Assembly (NCBI RefSeq): GCF_014873945.1 | Contig: NZ_JADBEC010000001.1 | Coordinates: 620,001-684,000 of the forward strand | Reading direction: 5' to 3' | DNA from: Rhizobium viscosum | GTDB lineage: Bacteria > Pseudomonadota > Alphaproteobacteria > Rhizobiales > Rhizobiaceae | DNA length: 64,000 nucleotides | In this document: one piece after another, positions 8,630 to 17,145 of the stretch | Layout of the letters: each line of letters opens with the position of its first letter | How positions within the stretch are numbered: the first letter of the stretch is position 1 | The notes under the pieces: generated by a model | The model's database searches: none | What the model saw: the letters and a program-made list of their open reading frames with translations, nothing else | Told to the model about the DNA's origin: nothing | Translations under genes and position numbers: made by a program

Positions 8630-8720
8630 TAAAGCGCGTCGCGATCTTTCAGATTCGCTTGTCGCGCTTTAGGTTCTTGTTTTCGAATGTCGTTATTGCA
8701 AAACCGCTGCACGACATGCC
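8630..8720 (+). repeat. Intergenic repeat family A, copy 2
   Basis: Same orientation and block order as copies 1 and 3. AAAGCGCG...CGCGCTTT-type arms form one stem, followed by TTGCAAAACCGCTGCACGACATGC. The right edge touches the era stop codon at 8721. Confidence 0.75.
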
Positions 8721-9659
8721 TCAGCGCGGAAATTCGAGGCCCATTTCACGGAAGCGCTCGGGATCATCGCCCCAGTTCTCACGCACCTTGACGAACAGGA
8801 AGAGGTGGACGGGCTGTTCAAGGATTTCGGACAGTTCGCGGCGCGACGCCGAGGAGATCGCCTTGATCGTTTCTCCGCCCTTGCCGAGCGCGATCTTCTT
8901 CTGGCTGTCGCGCTCGACATAGATGACCTGTTCGATGCGTACGGAGCCATCCTTGCGCTCTTCCCATTTTTCCGTCTCGACATGCGAGGAATAAGGAAGC
9001 TCCTGATGCAGGCGCAGGAAGAGTTTTTCGCGGGTGATCTCGGCGGCCAGCTGGCGCATGGGCAGATCGGAGATCTGGTCTTCCGGATAGTACCAAGGGC
9101 CTTCCGGCAGGGTCTTTGCCAGATAATCCATCACATCGTCGCAGCCCGAGCCATTCTCCGCCGAGATCATGAAGGTCTGGTCGAACTCAACCTTCTGGTT
9201 TGCGGTTGCGGCGATTGCCAGAAGCAGCTCGCGATTGACGCGGTCGATCTTGTTGAGAACCAGAATCTTTCTCTGGGGAACGTCCTTGAGGCCTTCGAGG
9301 ATGGCTTCGGCATCACCGCGCAGACCGCGTTCGCTGTCGATCAGCAGCATGATGAGATCTGCATCCTTGGCGCCGCCCCAGGCGGATGTGACCATGGCGC
9401 GATCAAGACGGCGGCGCGGCTTGAAGATGCCGGGCGTGTCCATGAAGACGATCTGCGCATTGTTATGAATGGCAATGCCGCGCACGATGGCGCGCGTCGT
9501 CTGCACCTTATGGCTGACGATAGACACCTTGGCACCGACGAGGCGGTTGACCAGCGTCGACTTGCCGGCATTGGTCGGGCCGATCAAGGCGACGAAGCCG
9601 GAATGCGTCGGATTGCTTTCAGCAGCGCTTTCGGCCGCCATTTCGTTTTCTTCTGTCAT
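8721..9659 (-). CDS. era: GTPase Era
   Basis: 312 aa. Essential Ras-like GTPase that binds the 3' end of 16S rRNA and helps 30S assembly. G motifs are intact: G1 GPTNAGKST, G3 DTPGIF, G4 NKID; a C-terminal KH domain contains the GKGGETIKAIS loop. ATG 9659 lies nine bases after the rnc stop and is preceded by ACGGGA; a longer frame to 9695 would run into rnc. Operon order lepB-rnc-era on the minus strand. Confidence 0.97.
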   Translation of the reverse strand: MTEENEMAAESAAESNPTHSGFVALIGPTNAGKSTLVNRLVGAKVSIVSHKVQTTRAIVRGIAIHNNAQIVFMDTPGIFKPRRRLDRAMVTSAWGGAKDADLIMLLIDSERGLRGDAEAILEGLKDVPQRKILVLNKIDRVNRELLLAIAATANQKVEFDQTFMISAENGSGCDDVMDYLAKTLPEGPWYYPEDQISDLPMRQLAAEITREKLFLRLHQELPYSSHVETEKWEERKDGSVRIEQVIYVERDSQKKIALGKGGETIKAISSASRRELSEILEQPVHLFLFVKVRENWGDDPERFREMGLEFPR

Positions 9660-9667
9660 TGATCCCG

Positions 9668-10384
9668 TCAATTTCCGGCAGATGTCGACTGCCAAATGCC
9701 TTCGCGCTCGAGCATTCTCGTCGCGGCAACCTGTTCTGCGGCGCGCTTGGAGCGCTCTATGCCTGTTTCCGGTGCAACGCCAGCGACTTCTACAGTCACC
9801 TTGAAGCGCGGATCATGATCCGGTCCGCTGCGTTCTTCAACCCGGTAGACGGGTGTAACGCCATATTTGGCATGCGACCATTCCTGCAACTCGGTCTTCG
9901 CATCACGGCGGGCGCCATCGGCGCGTACCGCCCTGCCCTCCCAATAGCGCAGAATGAAACGGCGGGCGACTTCCAGGCCGCCATCGAGATAGAGCGCGGC
10001 GATCAGGCTTTCGACGACATCGGCGCGCACGTTCATCATGCGCTTGCCAGTGAGTTTCTTCACATCGGCGCCGGTGCGGATATAGAGGTGGAGATTGAGT
10101 TCGTCGGCAACGGCAGCGCAGGTTTCGGCGCTGACAAGCTGGTTCAGGCGTACCGAAAGCTCGCCTTCGGTCGCGGCACCGAAGGTGCGAAACAGCAACT
10201 CGGCGATACAGAGCCCGAGAACCCTGTCGCCGAGAAATTCAAGCCGCTCGTAATTGCCCTTGTCGGTGCGTGCGCTGGCATGGGTCAGCGCGCGGTCCAG
10301 ACGTTCCTTCTCGGTAAATTCATGCCCGATCAGGGTTTCAAGCTTTGCGCGGTCCGCCGCCGAGAGCGCCTGCGCCTTGCTCAT
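9668..10384 (-). CDS. rnc: Ribonuclease III
   Basis: 238 aa, double-strand-specific endoribonuclease processing rRNA and other structured RNAs. The catalytic signature ERLEFLGDRVL and the second acidic site (DVVESLIAALYLDGG) are present, followed by a double-stranded RNA-binding domain (TELQEWSHAKYG through RAAEQVAATRMLE). The start overlaps the lepB stop by four bases (ATGA), showing translational coupling with lepB. Confidence 0.97.
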   Translation of the reverse strand: MSKAQALSAADRAKLETLIGHEFTEKERLDRALTHASARTDKGNYERLEFLGDRVLGLCIAELLFRTFGAATEGELSVRLNQLVSAETCAAVADELNLHLYIRTGADVKKLTGKRMMNVRADVVESLIAALYLDGGLEVARRFILRYWEGRAVRADGARRDAKTELQEWSHAKYGVTPVYRVEERSGPDHDPRFKVTVEVAGVAPETGIERSKRAAEQVAATRMLEREGIWQSTSAGN

Positions 10385-11124
10385 TCAACAACCTTGAAGA
10401 GGCGATCCCAGCGCATGTTGGTCGGCCATTTCCAGATTTCGCGGAAGGACGTGTCGTTGCCGAGCGAGAAGAAGATGACGCTGGCACGGCCGACAAGGTT
10501 TTCCGCCGGGACAAAGCCGACATCGAAGCGGCTGTCGAGCGAATTGTCGCGGTTGTCGCCCATCATGAAGTAATGGCCTTCCGGAACGATGAACTCGCGG
10601 GTGTTGTCGCCGCGCGAAACCGGCGACTGGTCGAGCGTGTCATAGGTCTTGCCATCGTCCAGCGTCTCACGGAATACCGGTACGTCCTGGCCCGGATCGA
10701 GCTTGTAGTCGGAATTGAAAGTACCATCAGGCACCTTCGGAACCGGCTTGCCGTTGATGTAAAGAATACCGTCGGTAACCTGGATATGATCGCCCGGCAG
10801 GCCGACGACGCGCTTGATGTAATCGACATCAGGATTCGGCGGGAAACGGAAAACGACGATATCGCCACGCGCCGGATCGGAGCCAAAAATGCGACCACTG
10901 AAGATATTTGGCGAGAACGGCAGCGAATATTTCGAATAGCCGTAAGCGAACTTGTTGACGAAGATATAGTCGCCGACGAGCAGCGTCGGCATCATCGAAC
11001 CCGAAGGAATGGTAAAGGGCTGGAACAGGACAGTCCTGATAATCATCGCCAGGACGAGAGCCTGGATAATGACCTTGATATTTTCCCAGAGGGCATTCGG
11101 CTTGGCTTCGACTTTTTCGGACAC
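10381..11124 (-). CDS. lepB: Signal peptidase I
   Basis: 247 aa inner-membrane serine protease removing Sec signal peptides. One N-terminal membrane segment (IKVIIQALVLAMIIRTVLF), nucleophile Ser in IPSGSMMPTLLVGD, general-base Lys in YIKRVVGLPGD, and the C-terminal signature GDNRDNSLDSR. Overlaps rnc by four bases; acpS starts 115 bases upstream on the same strand, so acpS-lepB-rnc-era is a probable transcription unit. Confidence 0.97.
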   Translation of the reverse strand: MSEKVEAKPNALWENIKVIIQALVLAMIIRTVLFQPFTIPSGSMMPTLLVGDYIFVNKFAYGYSKYSLPFSPNIFSGRIFGSDPARGDIVVFRFPPNPDVDYIKRVVGLPGDHIQVTDGILYINGKPVPKVPDGTFNSDYKLDPGQDVPVFRETLDDGKTYDTLDQSPVSRGDNTREFIVPEGHYFMMGDNRDNSLDSRFDVGFVPAENLVGRASVIFFSLGNDTSFREIWKWPTNMRWDRLFKVVE

Positions 11125-11238
11125 GCAGTCTTATTCCTTCAAGACGCCATGAAGGCGCATTTCTTTCTGATGTTCTCTCTAGCGGCTTCGGCCGTTGGCG
11201 GCAATAACGACGGCATTAAAAGCGACGAGAGGTCGCTA

Positions 11239-11643
11239 TCATACGGCATTCGGCAGCGCTTCGATGATCACAAAAGCCTGAGCCAACGGATAATCATCGG
11301 TTATTGTCAAATGAATGGCGGCCTTGTGGCCCGCCGGCAGCATGGCCTGGAGAACGACCGCGGCACCGCCCGTCAACTGCATCGTCGGTTTGCCGCTTGG
11401 CAGATTGACGACGCCCATATCCTTCCAGAAGACGCCCTGCGAGAGGCCGGTGCCGAGCGCCTTGGAGCAGGCTTCCTTGGCGGCGAAGCGCTTCGCATAG
11501 GATTCGGCGCGGTTGGCGCGGCGATCCGAGCGGGCGCGCTCGATCTCGGTGAAACAGCGATGCGTGAAACGATCACCGAAGCGTTCGATCGATTTTTCGA
11601 CGCGTCTGATATCGATGAGGTCGCTGCCAATTCCGATGATCAT
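11239..11643 (-). CDS. acpS: Holo-[acyl-carrier-protein] synthase
   Basis: 134 aa, transfers the 4'-phosphopantetheine arm of CoA onto ACP. The family motifs [13 protein letters not shown] (metal-binding Asp) and [14 protein letters not shown] (catalytic Glu/Lys) are both present. Length is normal for AcpS. Lies 33 bases downstream of the DUF2062 gene and upstream of lepB in the same orientation. Confidence 0.96.
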   Translation of the reverse strand: MIIGIGSDLIDIRRVEKSIERFGDRFTHRCFTEIERARSDRRANRAESYAKRFAAKEACSKALGTGLSQGVFWKDMGVVNLPSGKPTMQLTGGAAVVLQAMLPAGHKAAIHLTITDDYPLAQAFVIIEALPNAV

Positions 11644-11676
11644 GCGAGAGGCCTTTCAGGATAACACTGCTTCGGC

Positions 11677-12267
11677 TCAGACGGTCGGCATCTCGACGGC
11701 GGGATCGGCGAGCCTGAGGCGCGCACGCTCCATCAGCCGGGCGCGGCGACGTACCTGAAAGCCCCTCACGGTGTAGAATGTCAGTACATAAAGAGCAACC
11801 GAGGTGATGGCCGCTGGCGGGATCGCACCGATCAGCATCGGCTCCAGCACCGGTTTCCAGAGCTCCGTGAAATGCAGCTTGTGGAAGAGCTCGGCGAGAT
11901 CGATCGTCTGCCCGGCCATCTGGTCCTGCCGGCTGAGCAGCAGGTGACCAACTTCCCAGGTGATGCCCCAGATGAACGGATAGGTCAGCGGATTGCCGAA
12001 GGCCGCGCAGCCAAGCGCCGCCGCCACCATATTGCCCGAGAGCAAATAGGTGATGACGAAGGCCATGACGAAATGCACGCCGATAAAGGGGGTCCACGAC
12101 ACGAAGACACCCGCAGCGACGCCCACCGCAACGGCATGCGGCGAGGCAGTCAGGCGCAGGACGCGCATCATCAGATATTTTGGCGGGCGCAGAAAACCCT
12201 TGCGAGGCCATACGAGCTCTCGCAGCTTTTCCTTAAATCCCGCGGGTTTGCGACGGCGAAACAACAT
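11677..12267 (-). CDS. DUF2062 membrane protein
   Basis: 196 aa. Basic N-terminus (MLFRRRKPAGFKEKLRELVWP), then hydrophobic segments including AVAVGVAAGVFVSWTPF, MAFVITYLLSGNMVAAALGC and a C-terminal helix near AAITSVALYVLTFY, with the GNPLT-Y motif typical of DUF2062. Function of the family is not established. Position just upstream of acpS is shared with other Rhizobiales as far as I recall. Confidence 0.85.
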   Translation of the reverse strand: MLFRRRKPAGFKEKLRELVWPRKGFLRPPKYLMMRVLRLTASPHAVAVGVAAGVFVSWTPFIGVHFVMAFVITYLLSGNMVAAALGCAAFGNPLTYPFIWGITWEVGHLLLSRQDQMAGQTIDLAELFHKLHFTELWKPVLEPMLIGAIPPAAITSVALYVLTFYTVRGFQVRRRARLMERARLRLADPAVEMPTV

Positions 12268-12412
12268 GGCGCGTATTTAGTGCAGTGCACACCGCCATGA
12301 CAAGAGCGGCAAATGGAACCGCTTAACAAACAGGCCGTCTATTCTTCTTTTCTTCCAAGGGGCGTGGACCATGCATAACGCCCCCTTCCTTACTTCAAGT
12401 ATATCTCGGCGA

Positions 12413-12562
12413 TTAGCGATTGCGGAAGATGCCGCGATCGACCTGACGCTGACGATATTCAAGATCAATACGGTCATGCGAGCCGTTGAGATATGCCATT
12501 TCACGTTCCTGAGCGGTCGGAGCGCGAAGGGCGCGGGCGAACTTCCTGATCGGTTCAAACAT
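12413..12562 (-). CDS. DUF3563-family small protein (49 aa)
   Basis: A short gene reading MFEPIRKFARALRAPTAQ, then EREMAYLNGSHDRIDLEYRQ and RQVDRGIFRNR, closing at TAA 12413-12415. This is the typical DUF3563 pattern: short, highly charged, with a YLNGS-DR-DLE-R-R core. GAGG lies eight bases upstream of the ATG. No membrane segment. Its function is unknown in the family. It sits alone on the minus strand between the relA stop and the DUF2062 gene. Confidence 0.75.
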   Translation of the reverse strand: MFEPIRKFARALRAPTAQEREMAYLNGSHDRIDLEYRQRQVDRGIFRNR

Positions 12563-12757
12563 TGCTTTGCCTCATCTTCGTTTCATTTTCTGATGACCAG
12601 AAGATAGTCGCGGCAACGGTTAATTACCACCGCTGTAACCTGAGCACAGCCATGCATGAAGCGCATGGCTTGCCTTTTCTACATGCCAATTCAGCCATTA
12701 AATGATCACAAAATATGCAAAACGCAATTTTGAGATCCGCAAAACTTTAATAAAATC

Positions 12758-14992
12758 CTACTCGTAGAGGCGCCGGACCGTTGCGATGCAGTCCAGGTCC
12801 TTGAGCTGAGAGAGAAGCTGGTTGAGCTGACGCAGGTCCCAGACCTCCACTTCCAGCACCATTTCGGTGAAATCTGCGGCCACACGCACCGTGTTCAGCA
12901 TGCGGATATTGACGTCGAGGCTTGCGACCGTCTGCGCCACCTTGGCCAGCGTGCCGGGCTCGTTCAGCGCGTTGACCATGATGCGGGCCATGAAGCGGGA
13001 CTTGTTGGCCTCATCGAGATCCCAGCGTACGTCGATCCAGCGATCCGGCTGGTCATCAAAGCGCTGCAGCGATGGCGACTGGATGGGATAGATCGTGATG
13101 CCCTTGCCCTTTTCCATGATGCCGACGATGCGATCGCCGGGCACGGCGCCAGTCGGCGAGAACTTGACGTCGACATTGCCGGAGAGGCCGCGGATCGGCA
13201 CGATATCGGGATCGCTCTCGGTGGAGGCGCGCTCGCCGTCGAGATCGGCCTTGGTCTTGCCGGGGATCTTGAAGATCATGCCCGCAGCGCTGCGGACATT
13301 GAACCAGCCCTCGTCGCCGGCCGGCTTGACCGTGACGCGCTCGTCCTGATGATCGGGGTAGACGGCGCGCAGCACGTCGAGCGAAGACATTTCGCCACGG
13401 CCGACAGCCGCGATCGCATCTTCCACGTCCTTCTGCCCCAGGCGGTGGAGGGCCGGCTTCATGGCGTCGCGCGAGAAGATCTTGCCGGCGCGCTCGAAGG
13501 TGCGCTCCAGGATGCGGTGGCCGAGACCGGCATATTGCTTGCGGATCGCCATGCGCGTCGCGCGGCGGATGGCGGCGCGCGCCTTGCCTGTCACGACGAT
13601 CTCTTCCCAGGCGGCCGGCGGCACCTGCACGCCGGAGCGGATGATCTCCACTTCGTCGCCATTGTTGAGGCGGGTCACCAACGGCATGATGCGGCCATTG
13701 ATCTTGGCGCCGACGGTCGTGTCGCCGATATTGGTATGAACGGCATAGGCAAAGTCGATCGGTGTCGCACCGCGTGGCAGGGCAATCAGCTTGCCCTTCG
13801 GCGTGAAACAGAAGACCTGATCCTGAAATAGCTCGAGCTTGGTGTGCTCGAGGAACTCTTCGGGGCTATCACCTTCGGCGAGCGCCTCGATCGTGTGCCG
13901 GAGCCAGGAATAGGCATTGCTTTCGCGCGAGAGGATATCGCCATCGGCATTTGTGGCGCCGTCCTTGTAGAGCGTATGAGCGGCGATACCGAATTCGGCG
14001 ATCTCATGCATGCGCTTGGTGCGGATCTGCAGCTCGATGCGCTGCATCGACGGACCGACGATGGTGGTGTGCAGCGACCGGTAGTCGTTCTGCTTCGGCG
14101 TCGAGATATAGTCCTTGAAGCGGCCGGGCACGACGCGCCAGCGCGTATGGACGATACCGAGCGCACGGTAGCAGGACGGAATATCCTCGACGATAAGACG
14201 GAAACCATAGACATCGGAAAGCTGCTCGAAGGAGAGCGACTTCGACTGCATCTTGCGGAACACCGAATAGGGCTTTTTCTGGCGGCCTTTAACGTAGGCG
14301 GTCGTCAATCCATTGGCGATCAGCAGGTCGCGCAGTTCGGCCTCAATCTTCTTGACCAGACCTTCATTGCGCTTCGACAGTTCCTCGAGGCGCTTGGTGA
14401 CAGTCTCGTAGGCTTCCGGATTCATGTGCCGGAAGGAAAGCTCCTCCAGCTCCTCGCGCATGTCCTGCATACCCATGCGGCCGGCGAGCGGCGCATAGAT
14501 TTCCATCGTCTCTTCGGAAATGCGCGCGCGCTTTTCCTGCGACATATGGTCGAGAGTGCGCATGTTGTGGAGACGATCGGCAAGCTTGACCAGCAGAACG
14601 CGGACGTCATCGGAAATGGCAAGCAGCAGCTTACGCAGATTTTCCGCCTGCTTGGCCTTCTTGGTGACGAGGTCGAGCTTCTTGATCTTCGTCAGGCCCT
14701 CGACCAGGCGGCCGATATCCTCGCCGAAGAGTTCGTCGATCTCGGCGCGGGTTGCCGTCGTATCCTCGATCGTGTCATGCAGAAGGGCGACAGCAATCGT
14801 CGATTCATCAAGATGCATGTCGGTCAGGATTGCGGCCACTTCGAGCGGGTGCGAGATGTAAGGGTCGCCGCTCGCCCGCTTCTGCTGCCCATGCTTCTGC
14901 ATGGCGTAGACATAGGCTTTGTTCAGCAGAGCTTCGTTGGCATCGGGCTTGTATTTCTGAACCCGCTCCACGAGCTCGTACTGCCGCATCAT
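12758..14992 (-). CDS. relA: Bifunctional (p)ppGpp synthetase/hydrolase (Rsh, RelA/SpoT)
   Basis: 744 aa, the full length of the single Rsh of rhizobia. Domain order: HD hydrolase (HPLEVAAIL, LLHDTIEDT), synthetase (KPYSVFRKMQSKS, DVYGFRLIV), TGS (FCFTPKGKLIALPRGATPID) and C-terminal ACT (LNEPGTLAKVAQTVASLDVN). Both catalytic halves look intact, so it should make and degrade the alarmone. ATG 14992 or the next ATG at 14989 is the start; a longer frame to 15043 overlaps the rpoZ terminator. Its leader contains the rpoZ terminator, so relA is either transcribed from its own promoter or by read-through. Confidence 0.96.
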   Translation of the reverse strand: MMRQYELVERVQKYKPDANEALLNKAYVYAMQKHGQQKRASGDPYISHPLEVAAILTDMHLDESTIAVALLHDTIEDTTATRAEIDELFGEDIGRLVEGLTKIKKLDLVTKKAKQAENLRKLLLAISDDVRVLLVKLADRLHNMRTLDHMSQEKRARISEETMEIYAPLAGRMGMQDMREELEELSFRHMNPEAYETVTKRLEELSKRNEGLVKKIEAELRDLLIANGLTTAYVKGRQKKPYSVFRKMQSKSLSFEQLSDVYGFRLIVEDIPSCYRALGIVHTRWRVVPGRFKDYISTPKQNDYRSLHTTIVGPSMQRIELQIRTKRMHEIAEFGIAAHTLYKDGATNADGDILSRESNAYSWLRHTIEALAEGDSPEEFLEHTKLELFQDQVFCFTPKGKLIALPRGATPIDFAYAVHTNIGDTTVGAKINGRIMPLVTRLNNGDEVEIIRSGVQVPPAAWEEIVVTGKARAAIRRATRMAIRKQYAGLGHRILERTFERAGKIFSRDAMKPALHRLGQKDVEDAIAAVGRGEMSSLDVLRAVYPDHQDERVTVKPAGDEGWFNVRSAAGMIFKIPGKTKADLDGERASTESDPDIVPIRGLSGNVDVKFSPTGAVPGDRIVGIMEKGKGITIYPIQSPSLQRFDDQPDRWIDVRWDLDEANKSRFMARIMVNALNEPGTLAKVAQTVASLDVNIRMLNTVRVAADFTEMVLEVEVWDLRQLNQLLSQLKDLDCIATVRRLYE

Positions 14993-15003
14993 TCCAAAGC
15001 CAC

Positions 15004-15041
15004 TCCAATAAAATAAAAGCGCGCCAATCGCAGATTGGCGC
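15004..15041 (-). terminator. Rho-independent terminator of rpoZ in the relA leader
   Basis: GCGCCAATC (15021-15029) and GATTGGCGC (15033-15041) make a perfect nine-pair stem with a three-base loop, followed on the minus strand by a T-rich tract (GCTTTTATTTTATT). It lies 12 bases before the relA start codon, within what would be relA's leader. Confidence 0.8.
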
Positions 15042-15151
15042 ACACATGGGCAATATTATGCCTAAGCTTTACAGGCGCAAGATTGATGATTGGTAATCGT
15101 CGATCTTTTGCCGCGCAGGAAGCCCCGGCCGTTCGAAGGCCAGGGATGCGC

Positions 15152-15556
15152 TTAGTAATCGTCGCTCTTTTCCGGCGGGACGAGACCCTCGATACCGGCC
15201 AGAAGCTCTTCTTCCGACATCTGGTCAAAGGTGATCGTTTCCGGCAGGTCGTCCTGCTCTTCGCTGTCGGCATTAGCCGTTGCACCTGCGGCGATCAGGC
15301 TTGCCGGATCGGGCTCGGGCTCGTCCACTTCCACATGCTTCTGCAGCGAGTGGATCAGATCTTCCTTCAGATCGTCGGGAGACAGGGTCTCATCGGCGAT
15401 TTCGCGCAGAGCCACAACCGGGTTCTTGTCGTTGTCGCGGTCGATGGTGATCGACGCACCCTGAGAAATCAGCCGGGCGCGATGGCTGGCGAGTAGAACC
15501 AGCTCGAAGCGGTTCTCTACCTTGTCAATGCAATCTTCTACTGTGACACGGGCCAT
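15152..15556 (-). CDS. rpoZ: RNA polymerase omega subunit
   Basis: 134 aa. The N-terminal omega core is clear ([48 protein letters not shown]), followed by the acidic C-terminal extension usual in alphaproteobacteria. Omega assists assembly of the beta' subunit and is needed for ppGpp binding to polymerase in proteobacteria; placement directly upstream of relA fits that connection. A second GC-rich hairpin without a T-run lies at about 15123-15145 after the stop. Confidence 0.96.
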   Translation of the reverse strand: MARVTVEDCIDKVENRFELVLLASHRARLISQGASITIDRDNDKNPVVALREIADETLSPDDLKEDLIHSLQKHVEVDEPEPDPASLIAAGATANADSEEQDDLPETITFDQMSEEELLAGIEGLVPPEKSDDY

Positions 15557-15853
15557 TGCCTGTCCTTTGCGGTCGTCTTTTCGGGATTAACACGCCCGAT
15601 ACAATTAAAACCGGGCAAATTCAAGTTTTTCGTTAGGGTCCCCTCGCCTTTATCCGCAGCCGATCTAAATTTCCATGCACAATATGACATTTCCACCGGG
15701 GGTTGCTTGGAATATCCCGAATCGTGCCCTAAATCTTTCATATATGAATAATTCATAAAGTACGGAACAGCTCGACGCCACACCCGCAAGCCGCTGTTTT
15801 TATTGGGCTTAGTGGCTTATGGATTTCGATTACTCTCTTTGGATTGGTAAGCG

Positions 15854-16435
15854 ATGTTTGACCCACGCGAAAAAATTGCACTATTCATAGACGGCGCCAA
15901 CCTTTACGCTGCATCCAAGAGTCTGGGCTTTGATATCGATTACCGCAAGCTCTTGAAAGCATTTCAGAAACGTGGATATCTGCTGCGCGCATACTACTAT
16001 ACCGCGCTTATCGAAGACCAGGAATATTCCTCGATCCGTCCGCTCATCGACTGGCTCGATTATAATGGGTACAAGGTCGTGACGAAGCCCGCCAAGGAGT
16101 TTACCGACTCCATGGGGCGGCGCAAGATCAAGGGCAATATGGATATCGAGCTCGCAATCGATGCCATGGAACAGTCCGAAACGGTCGACCATCTCGTCAT
16201 CTTCTCCGGCGACGGCGATTTCACCAATCTGGTCGAAGCGCTGCAACGCAAGGGACGCAAGGTTTCGGTCATTTCGACCATGTCGACCCAACCGCCGATG
16301 ATCGCCGACGATCTTCGCCGCCAGGCCGATCACTTCATCGATCTTCTGTCGCTGAAAGCCGAGATTGGCCGGGATCCTTCCGAACGTCCGCCGCGTCCCG
16401 CCGAAGTGGCGCCGGCCAGCGATTTCGAAGACTAA
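15854..16435 (+). CDS. NYN-domain (LabA-like/PIN) putative nuclease
   Basis: 193 aa. The NYN fold acidic residues are visible: FIDGANLY near the start, GNMDIELAIDAM in the middle and IFSGDGDFTNLVEAL toward the end. Family members are PIN-like metal-dependent RNases or RNA-binding proteins; no specific target is known for this one. It diverges from rpoZ with 297 bases between, and copy 3 of repeat family A begins inside its stop codon. Confidence 0.88.
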   Translation: MFDPREKIALFIDGANLYAASKSLGFDIDYRKLLKAFQKRGYLLRAYYYTALIEDQEYSSIRPLIDWLDYNGYKVVTKPAKEFTDSMGRRKIKGNMDIELAIDAMEQSETVDHLVIFSGDGDFTNLVEALQRKGRKVSVISTMSTQPPMIADDLRRQADHFIDLLSLKAEIGRDPSERPPRPAEVAPASDFED

Positions 16436-16522
16436 AGCGTCGCAATCTCAAGGATTCGCTTGCCACGCTTTAGACTTTTGTTTTCGCAAAACCGCTGCAC
16501 CCTTTTGCGCGACATGCTTTAA
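16433..16522 (+). repeat. Intergenic repeat family A, copy 3
   Basis: Ninety bases, same orientation as copies 1 and 2: AAAGCGTCGCAATCTC, ATTCGCTTGCCACGCTTTA, then CGCAAAACCGCTGCAC and TTTTGCGCGACATGCTTTA. Lies between the convergent NYN and smpB genes, beginning at the NYN stop codon. Confidence 0.75.
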
Positions 16523-16561
16523 GCCTTCATTCACGAATAGCCTGACGCCATAGGCAAATGG

Positions 16562-17041
16562 TCAGCCGTTGCCTTTCAACAGACGGCTCTTCTGCCTGTT
16601 CCAATCGCGTTCCTTCTCGGATTCGCGCTTGTCATGCAGCTTCTTGCCCTTCGCGAGTGCCAGCTCTAGCTTGGCGCGGCCCTGATCGTTGAAGTAGATC
16701 TTCATCGGGATCAGCGTCATGCCTTCGCGATTGATACCCGCACGCAGACGGTTAATCTCACGCCCGGACAAGAGCAGCTTGCGGCGGCGACGCGGCTCAT
16801 GGTTGAAGCGGTTCGCCTGCAGATATTCCGGCAGATAGGAATTGATCAGCCAGATCTCGCCATCCTCATCGGAGGCGTAGGATTCGGCGATATTGGCCTT
16901 GCCTTCGCGCAATGACTTGACCTCGGTGCCCATCAGCACCAAGCCCGCTTCATAGGTATCGATGATCTCGTAGTTGAAGCGGGCCTTGCGATTTTCCGCG
17001 ACGACCTTCTTCACGATACGCTGGCTGCCTTTGGGGGCCAT
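16562..17041 (-). CDS. smpB: SsrA-binding protein SmpB
   Basis: 159 aa, full length. Partner of tmRNA in trans-translation. Typical motifs: [20 protein letters not shown] at the N-terminus, [14 protein letters not shown], and a basic C-terminal tail ([18 protein letters not shown]) that enters the ribosomal mRNA channel. The ssrA gene itself was not found in the window. Lies downstream of dapA on the same strand with a 104-base spacer. Confidence 0.97.
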   Translation of the reverse strand: MAPKGSQRIVKKVVAENRKARFNYEIIDTYEAGLVLMGTEVKSLREGKANIAESYASDEDGEIWLINSYLPEYLQANRFNHEPRRRRKLLLSGREINRLRAGINREGMTLIPMKIYFNDQGRAKLELALAKGKKLHDKRESEKERDWNRQKSRLLKGNG

Positions 17042-17060
17042 GACGATAATTCCATTCCAG

Positions 17061-17079
17061 GGGCGCGAATGCCGCGCCC
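17061..17079. other. GC hairpin between dapA and smpB
   Basis: GGGCGCG and CGCGCCC form a seven-pair stem with a five-base loop in the smpB leader. No T-run follows on either strand, so a terminator is unlikely; it may be an mRNA processing or attenuation element. Confidence 0.35.
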
Positions 17080-17145
17080 TTACTTCCTGTCATCTATGTA
17101 AGAGAACGGCCCGATCTTGTGAAGACACAGGGCCGGTTTGCAGCC

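Noticed and set aside
8805..9662. 285-codon plus-strand frame opposite era
   Set aside because: Antisense to era with no homology and no start context.
12277..12558. 93-codon minus-strand frame overlapping the DUF3563 gene
   Set aside because: Different frame from the recognisable DUF3563 peptide and without a ribosome site.
13844..15016. 390-codon plus-strand frame opposite relA
   Set aside because: Exact antisense shadow of the Rsh hydrolase and synthetase region.
15538..15789. 83-codon minus-strand frame upstream of rpoZ
   Set aside because: Overlaps the rpoZ start and its promoter region; composition not protein-like.
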